64,000 bases of DNA. Origin: Epinephelus fuscoguttatus. Its lineage: Eukaryota > Chordata > Actinopteri > Perciformes > Serranidae. The stretch spans positions 20,810,449-20,874,448 of the forward strand of contig NC_064773.1 in the NCBI RefSeq assembly GCF_011397635.1, in the 5' to 3' direction. The first letter of the stretch is position 1, and the number at the start of each line of letters is the position of its first letter. The notes under the pieces were generated by a model. It was not told the origin of the DNA, made no database searches, and saw only the letters and a list, made by a program, of their open reading frames with translations. The position numbers were made by a program, and so were the translations under genes. This document shows, piece after piece, positions 55,434 to 64,000 of this stretch.

Positions 55434-58123
55434 ATGGCGTCGGGTCATTTGTGTAAGCTACACAGCCTTTTAACGCGACTTTCTACCGGCACCACACTGC
55501 GACGTGTACAAAGTAAGTTACGTTCATATCATTTAACGAGGATTTTAATGGGGGTCGTTTCCGTTAACGGTTTATAACCGTTAACGGAAACGCGTCATTA
55601 AAGCTAACAGGCTAACCTTGAGAATATGTTTTAGCTAGCACTTATGTTTTTACCGTTAATATCTTAATTTCTGTACATAAAAATAAAACAAATCGTTACC
55701 AGGTGTCATAACTTCTTGGTTCTTCGTTTGTGATGTATTTTACTGTAGCTAAGAAGTTTAAATTTGCCCTCTCTAGTATGCTAAGGGCTAATATCTGTGT
55801 CTCACCTGTTTGTCTTTCTGTTGCAGCATGTTTGGTGCCAGTGCGACAGAAGTCCAGTGTCACTGGTCCTCTGCTTGACAGCCCTAACTGGTATGTTAAG
55901 AGGTTAACTGTGATTACCATATGTTTAGTCTGACCCACACTTAGACCCTTCACTTTTTTTTTTTTTTTTTTTTTTAAATATATTTTTTTGGGCATTTTTG
56001 CCTTTAATTGATAGGCAAGCTGAGTGTGAAGGGGGGAGAGAGGGATTGACATGCAGCAAGAGGCCACAGGCTGGAGTCGAACCCGGTCCACTGCAGCAAC
56101 AGCCTTGTACATGGGGCGCCTGCTCTATCCACTAAGCCACCAACGCCCCAGACCCTTCACTTTTAGTGAATAAATAATGCACAGAATGTTACATGCATTT
56201 GTGATTAATATAATGTGAGCAAGGCAATAACTTCCTTTTTCTCGGATGTAGTAATGTGGAAATCGGTGCGACCTCAGATGGGAAAACCATAGTGTGCTAC
56301 CATCCTGCTGTTGATGTCCCCTATGAGCTTACTCAGGTAAGAGAGTGCTTTCTACCTTCATAAACATCAGTGTTGTCACATGATCTCATATAGTTGCACT
56401 GTTTCCAACTACGAGGGAAATTAAAGGTTCCAGTTTGTTTGACTTTTGGATAAAACCCTGCAGATTCTTCGCCCTTCACACCTGCCCTGTTTGGTTCAGT
56501 TAATTCAAGTTCGTTGGCTGCCTAAGTGCAGTTGAACACAGCAGTCGCCCTTAGGTGCACTCCAGAACAACCGGACTCAGTCCTTATTGAAGAGGTGGTC
56601 TCGGTCTGGTTACAAACGAACTCTGGTGCAGTTCATTTGTGGTGAGAGAGTGTTCTGACCTCAATCCAAACCAACTGCAGTCACATGACACATTGTTTGG
56701 GTTAAACATGAGCATGTTACAATCCTGGAGGATTATTAATGTGCACCTCCTCCTGTACTGCCTTAATATGCACATTCAGCACATCCAATGCATCAAAACA
56801 TTGTTTTTGTAGTTGGAGCCGCGCCTCGTTTTCAAACTGTATGGTTTGTCTAAAATGAACAATGACAGCAATATAGTCCACGATGAGCAGCGCTAAAATC
56901 AACCTGCATAGTTGTCCCTCCATTGTGACATTAGAAAGTGTCACATTTATCTTGCAAGTGTACTCTTCTTCAATGTTTTGTTTACTTCCTGGATTTTTCC
57001 TGCATAGAAATTCTGACCAATCAAGAGCAGCTTTCTCACACAAGGCATTTGATCTGGTCCGCTTGTAAATGCTGCTGTGAGAACATGAACCAACTCTAGG
57101 CAATTATGCAACTTTGTAACAAAATTAGTCCCTGATTCAGACCAAAGCAAGACAACTCTAGGTCTGAAAGCACCCTAAGAATCACAGTGTATGAGCTGTT
57201 AATATCGACATAGGGAGTGGGTCCTCGTCCTTGGATTTCGCCATGTTACACCGCCACATATTCACAGAAGCCCAGAACAGACAAACCAAACACTGGCTCT
57301 AGAGGGCCATTTACGTTTTCTTGTCAGCCACTGCAGTTAAGCAGCCCCACGACAACAAGCCAACCAGCACCCTTTAAACACTTATTTGAAATGTTAAACT
57401 GTTTTATTCATTATTTTTCCATATCTAAATCATGGGGTCTGTTCTGGAGAGGAAGAGACCTGCGGATAATTTGTCTCCTGGTTGAAACCTCTTCAACAAT
57501 GACCTGAAGGAATGCTGTCCTGGAGTTCACGCTTGGCACATAGAAGTTTCAGCTGGTTGCAGTCTGCACTCCTCACTGCTAGATGCCACAAATCTTACGC
57601 ACTGCTCCTTTAACTCAACATTTATGAGGCTTTTGGTGCAGGGTGAAGCAACATAGAGCTGCAAACAAATTTAAAGCGCTGTAAACATGACTGCGTGCTG
57701 CTGTCACAGATGTGTCTCAGAAATATAATAGTGTCAGTAATCAGTAAATAAACACACAAGGATGGAAAATGATCATATTTTACATTTTGTAAGAGGCAAC
57801 CTTATTCATGACCGTAAATCTTTGCAGCCCATTGAACGACCAGACCCACTGAGCAACTCCGTCGAGACCCACGACCAGATTTTAAAGGCCCACCTCAGCA
57901 AGGAGGTGCTGAAGGACAAACAGGGGCCCACTATAGAGGAGCTGAGCAAGATGTTTTTCACCACCAAACACAGATGGTATCCAGTAGGACAGTAAGTAAC
58001 TGTGAAGTTTGAGAGGTGAAAGAAAGTACATCTGATCGGTATTTGTTAAGCTAATTTCCTTTTGTCACTGTTCACAGGTACCACATGAGACGCATAAAGA
58101 AGAATCCCCCAAAGGACAGATAG
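55434..58123 (+). CDS. mrpl42: mitochondrial large ribosomal subunit protein mL42
   Basis: Component of the mitochondrial 39S subunit. Exons: 55434-55512, 55827-55890, 56252-56336, 57828-57991, 58078-58123, total 438 nt and 145 residues (human 142), all GT-AG. The first ~30 residues ([19 protein letters not shown]) are basic with few acids, fitting a mitochondrial presequence. The conserved body shows [38 protein letters not shown] and [17 protein letters not shown], and ends NPPKDR as in human. The ATG at 55434 (CATAGCATGG) is the first in frame and has a G at +4. Confidence 0.96.
55954..56149 (-). mobile_element. tRNA-derived SINE, copy 2
   Basis: Same family and orientation as 23239-23432, located in mrpl42 intron 2. 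The minus-strand head GGTGGCTTAGTGGATAGAGC and B box GGGTTCGACTCC are intact. The T-run at 55954-55975 is the A tail. The duplication AGACCCTTCACTTTT flanks it (left copy from 55943, right copy from 56150). Confidence 0.85.
56468..57178. mobile_element. MITE related to the GCATTCACACC family
   Basis: Right end inverted TTAGGGTGCTTTCAGACCT; left TTCGCCCTTCACACCTGCC. Inner words AACGAACTCTGGTGCAG and CCAAACCAACTGCAG are like those at 40942-41527. Confidence 0.55.
57240..57614. mobile_element. truncated MITE, GGAGCAGTGTGTAGGATT family, reverse orientation
   Basis: The right end, inverted, reads AAAGGAGCAGTGCGTAAGAT and then TGTGGCATCTAGCAGTGAGG, matching the start of 29001-29325. The partner end was not found, so the left limit is approximate. 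Confidence 0.55.
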
Positions 58124-58186
58124 TCGAAGGCCAAGGTTCCAAAACCACACCTGATGTTTGCTTGTGTTATTGTCACAGTGATGTTT

Positions 58187-58192
58187 AATAAA
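58187..58192 (+). promoter_or_regulatory. poly(A) signal of mrpl42
   Basis: AATAAA 64 bases after the mrpl42 stop. Confidence 0.75.
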
Positions 58193-58822
58193 CTGTTAAA
58201 TATTACACAGGTTTTCATGAGTTTTTGAGTCAGTGCTGCTGCAGTGGGACCGTACACATGCACTGTGATGCTGAATAGATTTACTGCCCTGGATTTTAGG
58301 GCCTCTTATAATTTGCCCCATAGATTTAAATTTCAGGGACCAGCACCAGAATGCAATAATTCAGGTTCCCTGGTGAACTGACTGTAGCTGGGGGTAAAGA
58401 TAGTTTCCAGTCTGGGAGAAAAAAAAATGCAATGAAATAAAGGCAGATAATACAGTGTAATGCAGTAGTAACATTTAATGTACTTCATGGTTTAAAAATG
58501 TTTTTTAGAGAGTTTAACAAATATATTAAGGCATTTTGGAACGCTACAGTAGAGGATGTACCTTGAAAAAAAGTATTTTGAGAGTGAGTATTTTCTTACT
58601 AATGAAGTGAGGTGGTGATGGTTTTTTCTAAACAATGTATTATTTGTAATTCAATAAAGATTTACAGTATATTATCAAACAAATATAGAGCCAGTAAGGA
58701 CAAGAAGACAACCCCACCCACCCATCAACTCGGGGACAAACCGAGAAAGCCAGACCAGGCAAAGGATATCTAAGAGAAGAAGAAACAAAATCTTTAGAAA
58801 AGGGAAAAATGAGGACAAATTC

Positions 58823-59430
58823 ATGAACTTTTGTGACATCAGTCAGGAAGTATCACGTTTCATTACAATTGTTGAGTGTGAAGCGGTCGGGATGAGAGTC
58901 AGCATCTCCAAATCTGAGGCCATGGTTCTCTGCTGGACACCGTTGGATTGCCCCCTCCGAGTTGGGAGTGAGTTACCACCCCAAGCGAAGGAGTTCAAGT
59001 ATCTTGTGGTCTTGTTCACGAGTCAGGGTAGAAGGGAGCGTGAGATGAATCGGCGGTTTGGTGCGGCTTCTGCAGTGATGTGGATGCTCTGTCGGACTGT
59101 CGTGGTGAAGAGGTGGAGGGCGAAGCTTTCGATTTACTGGTCCATCTACAGCCCAACCCTCACCTATGGTCATGAGCTGTGGGTAGTGACAGAATGAATG
59201 AGATCGCAGATACAAGCAGCCGAAATGAGTTTCCTTCGTGGGGTGGCTGGGCTCAGCCTTAGAGATAAGGTAAGGAGCACGGACATCCGGAGGGAGCTCG
59301 GAGTCGAGCCGCTGCTCCTTCACACCAAACGGAGCCAGTTGAAGTGGTTTGGGCATCTTGGCACCTTGGGGTCCCTCAGGAGGAGCTGGAAAACGTTGCT
59401 GGGGAGAGGGACGTTGGAGGTGCTTTGCTG
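58823..59430 (+). mobile_element. decayed RTE-like LINE, C-terminal part
   Basis: Reads GMRVSISKSEAMVL, VGSELPPQAKEFKYLVVLF, AKLSIYWSIYSPTLTYGHEL, then a TGA at 59195-59197. The same frame resumes as RSQIQAAEMSFLRGVAG, LRDKVRSTDIRRELGVEPLL and RSQLKWFGHL. These match the region after the RT core of RTE-group elements that are frequent in fish. Loss of frame beyond about 59360 and the missing upstream domains show that it is dead. Confidence 0.8.
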
Positions 59431-59980
59431 CCCCTGCGACTTGGCCTCGGATAAGCAGATGAAAACGGAAGGATATTTGTCACAAAGACATTCTAACGTT
59501 CATCTAAACATATATTTATGTTTTCTTTGGTGTGTTTGATTTTAATGAAAAGGAAAATGTTTCATAATAAATCTTTTATTTTTACTTTTTAGATATTGCA
59601 TCCACAAATGCAGATTCAGTGGCTGTAAACCATAATGTCCTGTATTTAAAAATGAACTCAGTGACTACACAGATGCTATTAAATGCTGTTATATGTGACC
59701 TTTGTGACCTCTCAGTGATGTCGGAGCATCTTTGACTGAAGCTGGTGCAATGATTTGGTTATTTTCCTCTTGTGCCTGTACCTGTCATTGTAGGTGTACT
59801 CTATATTTAATTTTAACTTTAATTAAGAAAAAAAAAATCCCAAACTTGAACACCCGCATATTTCCTTACGTCATCCAAAGCAACCGGAAGAGTGAGTTAT
59901 CTGTCCCCGCCCGGGAGCTCAGTCAGTCCAAGCTGAAGAGACGGCGAGTGCACGGCTAAAAATATAATCGCAAACACAAG

Positions 59981-60010
59981 ATGTCCCAGTTGCCTCGTAG
60001 GATTGTGAAG
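59981..60010 (+). CDS. ube2n: first coding exon of a UBE2N-like E2 enzyme (gene continues past the window)
   Basis: ATG at 59981 gives ten codons, MSQLPRRIVK, followed by donor GTATTC. Human UBE2N starts MAGLPRRIIK with an intron after the same lysine codon, as far as I recall. UBE2N with UEV1A or MMS2 builds K63-linked ubiquitin chains. The expected next exon (ETQRLLAEPVPGI...) is not found up to 64000, so the first intron would be at least 4 kb. Proximity to mrpl42 supports the call, since the two genes are neighbours in human. Confidence 0.75.
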
Positions 60011-60592
60011 GTATTCTTTACACCGGGCACTGACCATATATCTTAACGAGGCCGTGTCTGGGTGTTGTGAGGTTTATTTTATGAGAAAAAGGACGTTAAA
60101 TTACTGCCTTTCCAACGTGTAGCCTGACGTTAGCACAGCTAGCACAATTAGCTCTTATCTAGCTAGTTATCAAGCTAGCTCGCTGGTCTGTGTCTGTTTT
60201 GTTTGCAACTTCCGTTTACTCCCTTCTGGTCCATCTGAGCTTTCAATTTTGTTCGAGTTAATTTGCTGCCGCACTTACATAGTAGTTTTCATATCACTGG
60301 GCTGCTAATTTTGTAGTGTGAATCAACAAATAATGACAATTCGTCCTAGTCGCCATGTTAATGGTATCGCTATGTTAGCTATGCTAGCAGCTGTAGCTTT
60401 GGTGTTTGGTACACATGTCTGGCGCTGCTGTGAAACGCTTTCCGTGTGGTCTCGAAATGTTTAAATGCTCCAAACAAAGTAACCGTGTTCGTTTTGCTTC
60501 GATTGTATAAAACGGAAGTAAAAAATATAGCCGCGAGCGGCAATCTGCGGATTCTAACCTGTTCCGCCCCAAACCAGCCACCGTGACAGATT

Positions 60593-60850
60593 ATGAATCA
60601 TAGTAAAATACCTTTGTCCTCCAGTATGGAGGGGGTAAGTGGCAGTGTAAATATTATGGAATTATGGAGAAGACATTACATGGAGCTTTTTAACTGTGTT
60701 AAAAGTGATGTTTTTACTGTTGGCGATGTATCTCATGATAATGTGGTCATAAGGCCTGATGATATAAGTTATGCAATTGGGAAATTGGCTTTAAACAAAT
60801 CCTGTGGCCTTCATCTGATCTCTGCAGAGCATTTGAAATTTCCATGAATG
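60593..60850 (+). mobile_element. short LINE fragment before the RT core
   Basis: Frame with ELWRRHYMELFNCVKSDV, DISYAIGKLALNKSCGLH and ISAEHLKF. This resembles the segment just upstream of the reverse transcriptase core of several non-LTR elements (NKSCGLD-ISAEHLKFA). It stops after 84 codons. The clade was not determined. Confidence 0.6.
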
Positions 60851-62587
60851 AAATTTTCATTTTCAAGAATGAATGAATGAGTGAATGAATGAACTAGAAA
60901 ATTTCACATGAAATTTTGAGTGTGCCTGATGCTCGCTGCCAACTAGTATTCCCATACCAATATGCTAATTATTAATAGCAGTAAATGTATCACTGTGTGT
61001 CTGTGTGTGTGCATGCCTGAATGTGTGTATGTTCACGTGCTGTCGCGCGTTTGTGTATGTGTGAGTCTATTTGTCTGTCTGTGTGTATGTCCACTTACAG
61101 ATAGAAAAAACAGCTTAACTTAACAGCTAAAAAAGACTGCAGTCTAAAATGTCCAAGATGGACACAGAAAGACAGAGACAGACAGACCCAGACAGGCAGA
61201 CTGACACATATGTAATTACCTCTGTATGATGAGGCTTTAACTGCAAAGAAGTCAGGTTGCTTAAATATTCAAATTTGACTGTGCTGTGACACACAGACGA
61301 TTGGCCGAACGGCTGGAGTTGATTCAGCCAATCACCGGCTGGCAATGGCACAGTCAAATTTAAATACACCAAGAAAAGGCAGAAACTGAGCCAAAAGTTT
61401 CTCTCAAACTCCAACTGTTTAATGAAAAACCGTAAGCGCTACAGCTACAAAAAGCACACAGTGAGCGAGAGGACAGGATGCGGATCACAAAGGTGTAAAT
61501 TTCATTTCTGTGGTGTGAAAAATGAGGCCAGAGCCATGATGGACATAAGTGGAATGGTCTGCTTTCTTCCAGAAATTTGGGCTCTCACTTAACATGGGAG
61601 TGAATGGGGCAGTTGGTTAGACTTGTTGTCCTTTTAGACCACCTGCAGCCAAAACCCTAAATCCATTTTCTTCAGCGGTCGCACCTCTGCGACCGGAACG
61701 GCTTTTCCTACAATTTGGTGTACAATTTGTGTATGTAGAGTGAACGATGTGGCCGCACCAGCGAGTTTAAGAGAAAATTTCTTGATGATTTCAGAGGTGC
61801 TGTGCACTCTAGCGATGACATCACCCACTCTACCTCTCAACATTCCACGCAATACACACCCATTATAAATTCTGAGAAGGGCTGAAAATTTCATGATTTT
61901 TAAACAGCTGGTGTAGAAAAACTAAAAGAGATATGGAAAATATGAATCAGTCACTGAAAGTCGATGGCAGTGTCAGCATTTCAGAGTTGGAATGGAGTTT
62001 CTACGTGAATGTATGAGTTCGTGAAGTGTGGGTGAAGATGAGTGAGTTTGAAGGAATTTCTCATTGACTTCCATTATAACCAAGTTTCAGAAAACGCTGA
62101 ATATTTTTGGAAAGTTTGAATGGGATTGAAAAGTTGAATCGTATGTAAAAAGTCAAGGAATTGCTGAGTATTTTCCAGTTTGAATGGAGTTTCTAGCTGA
62201 AAGTATGAATCGGTAGTTACTGTTTGAAATTTTGTGATTTTTGAAGATTCTGTAATTCATTTTCAATGGGAAAACGGTTTGGGGAAAAAACGGGAATATC
62301 TGGGAATGGCGGTGGCGCCCCCTATGCACCAATCTCAAAATCTTTTTTTGGGTGTGTTCTTGGTCCCCTTCTGACGATTTTCACCCAGTTTTGTGATGAT
62401 CGGAAAAACGGTTAACATTTTACAGCCGATATTCGCTAAGCCCCGCCCTTTCCAAGGACACTTTGCTTGACGGCAGCCATGTTTTTCGTCCGATCTTGCT
62501 CATTTATAATAGAAATGAGTGTCTCGGTCCCCCGATGCCTCATACCAAGTTTGGTGTTGATAGCACAAATATTTCAAAAGCTTATTC

Positions 62588-62632
62588 TTATTATTAGGGT
62601 TCTACCCCTTTGGGGTTAGAACCCTAATAATA
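62588..62632. repeat. near-perfect hairpin TTATTATTAGGGTTCTA
   Basis: Left arm TTATTATTAGGGTTCTACCC and its inverted partner GGTTAGAACCCTAATAATAA, one-base indel, loop of 2-3 bases. Confidence 0.85.
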
Positions 62633-63439
62633 ATAATAAACCGGTACAATCTTAGAATAATTAGGGTGAAGTGTAAGGCCTGTTGGGTTGCGGTCTCCTC
62701 CCGCAACCTCACCGCAACCTCACTGGGCCAGGCCCGGCTGTGGGCGCGATCAGCCTGCTCCGCCACATCTCCCGGCTATTTCTCGGGTTTAGCAGGTTTT
62801 TACTGGCAGTAACATAACGCTGAAATAAAGTAGAAACACCACAGCAGCTTCCTTAATGGAAACCTGTAGTTTCTGTTTCCAACCCGAACAAAGAAGTGAG
62901 CAGTTCAACAAGATTAAACCAGTTTCCTTCCTGTTGACTGCAGATGTTCCGGTGCACCTGCTTCATCAGATGCAGAAATATGAGAAATGTTCCACTTCCT
63001 CCTTTTGATTTCAGTTGTCCCTTGTTTAGATGTTAGACTTAACTTCTCTTTTTTTCCCCACTTGTGATAGAAGTGAAATTTTACATACACACCACATAAA
63101 CTGTCTTGTTTGTTAAATGAATAGCTGTAACTAAATGGATCATAATATAACTTTGAGCTGAAAGTACACTCTCTAAATGTGAATATTTGCTGGTTTACTC
63201 AGCTTTATATGAAAGTAAGGTGAATATGTTTGTATGTATGAGTTTTGGGTGTTCAGGTGAACAAAACAGGCAATTTGAAGACCTTACTTTGGGTTCAGGG
63301 AAATTATATTTATATATTTAATACATTTTCTTACCAAATGATCAGTTGCTCAATTAAGGTATAGGTTAATCTTAATCTTAATCCTTAATCTTAATCTTAA
63401 TCCTAAATTATTGTATGCAACAAATTCACATGGTGTTTT

Positions 63440-64000
63440 CACAAAACTGGGCTGTCTGTGCAGTAGAAAGATGCAAACATAGTGCTCCAGGACTGACGCG
63501 GAAGTCACCGTTGCCATGGTTTCCTCATCAAAAAGCCAATGAGACGACTTCTTGGGATTATTGTAGAAAATGAGCTCTGCGGCAAATAAACATTTACGAC
63601 ACTTACAAGGTTCATTCAGCAAGATGATCTTCACAAAGGAACGTGTGTAATGATTTTCAAAGTCTAAATGCAGTCAGCAGAAGTAAAACGCTAACATTAG
63701 GCAATAAACGGACTACATCATAGTCGCATGACTTAATGTCGCCACCCCAACAAAGCATTAAAATGGTGTCCAGCGGGATGACGCTCTTGAGTCTAATTTT
63801 GCCTGTTGTTAGCAAACACCTATTTTAAGATACATAAATCTTCAAAATTCGGTGTAAATCAAAACTGAAAAATCTCAAGCTTTCGTTAACCACAGACCTC
63901 ATTTCATGCATCTAGAGAAAGGCAATGCAGTAACAGAAGTTTGGTTTATATGTGATCAGCACAGTTTTAGTTTGATCTGAGTTTGAGAGAGAGGGCTTGG
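63440..64000. repeat. repeat related to the block at 2890-3960
   Basis: CTGTCTGTGCAGTAGAAAGA followed by TGCAAA here corresponds to CTGTCTGTGCAGGAGAAAGA with TGCAAA at 2905-2930. CAGTAACAGAAGTTTGGTTT and CAGTTTTAGTTTGA at 63930-63975 correspond to the duplicated unit near 3910-3960. Confidence 0.55.

Larger units (their letters stand above)
56337..57827. other. mrpl42 intron 3 with two MITEs
   Basis: 56468-57178: a relative of the GCATTCACACC family. About 57240-57614: a relative of the GGAGCAGTGTGTAGGATT family in reverse. The remainder, 57615-57827, is unrecognised. Confidence 0.55.
58124..59980. other. spacer between mrpl42 and the ube2n-like gene
   Basis: 58200-58700 is AT-rich and unrecognised. 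A LINE fragment lies at 58823-59430. The ube2n-like promoter probably lies in 59850-59980, a CG-richer stretch (CCCCGCCCGGGAGC). Confidence 0.5.
60530..62640. repeat. composite repeat block with AGCCGCGAGCGGCAATC start and AGGGTTCTA hairpin end
   Basis: Palindromic GCCGCGAGCGGC near the left limit. Long stretches resemble dispersed fish non-coding repeats (TGGCGGTGGCGCCCCCTATG, GCTAAGCCCCGCCC). The right end is the near-perfect hairpin at 62588-62632. Limits and class are uncertain. Confidence 0.5.
60011..64000. other. presumed first intron of ube2n, mostly repeats
   Basis: 60530-62640 is a repeat-like block starting GCCGCGAGCGGCAATCTGCG and ending in a hairpin. It includes a LINE fragment at 60593-60850 and a GT-rich stretch at 60990-61090. 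62650-63440 is unrecognised apart from TTAATCTTAATC repeats at 63365-63405. 63440-64000 repeats motifs seen at 2890-3960. Confidence 0.5.

Noticed and set aside
1-64000. CRISPR arrays, toxin or defence loci, LTR elements, canonical tRNA or rRNA genes
   Set aside because: None was recognised. The only tRNA-like sequences are the SINE heads, which lack a full cloverleaf.

Overview
The window is vertebrate nuclear DNA. Split genes with GT-AG introns, tRNA-derived SINEs, hAT and piggyBac-like MITEs and LINE tails, together with protein sequences nearest in memory to fish orthologues, point to a teleost, probably a percomorph. No prokaryotic, viral, CRISPR or operon-like feature was seen. Exon boundaries were read by hand from splice sites and checked by reading-phase arithmetic. 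For ints13, ano6, pwp1 and mrpl42 the summed coding exons are divisible by three and match the human lengths recalled from memory.

Layout: (1) 1-2491 (+): the last two coding exons seen of a dystroglycan-like membrane protein whose start lies left of the window. (2) 4451-12861 (-): ints13 (asunder), 16 coding exons, 701 residues, with a probable non-coding first exon near 13.8-14.0 kb. (3) 13990-18540: a 4.5-kb divergent spacer filled by a family of inverted repeats and by a 1750-bp hAT-type element that carries a minisatellite and has a perfect 8-bp target duplication. (4) 18839-39491 (+): ano6 (TMEM16F), 20 coding exons, 920 residues, with all calcium-site acidic residues present, a GC-AG intron and a possible second N-terminus. 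(5) 45033-51990 (+): pwp1, 15 exons, 495 residues. (6) 51991-55433: repeats and a LINE 3' end. (7) 55434-58123 (+): mrpl42, 5 exons, 145 residues. (8) 59981-60010 (+): the first coding exon of a ube2n-like gene, whose remainder is not found before the right edge.

The genes are unrelated housekeeping or membrane genes and do not form a pathway: RNA 3'-end processing (Integrator), phospholipid scrambling (ANO6), ribosome biogenesis and rDNA chromatin (PWP1), mitochondrial translation (mL42) and K63 ubiquitin chains (UBE2N). From memory, the human orthologues of these five all lie on chromosome 12, so this looks like a conserved linkage block.

No undescribed molecular system was found. The most interesting items are the dystroglycan paralogue that keeps the autoproteolysis-like GS site and a C-terminal PPxY motif, the GC-AG intron and alternative N-terminus of ano6, and several transposon copies with exact target duplications.
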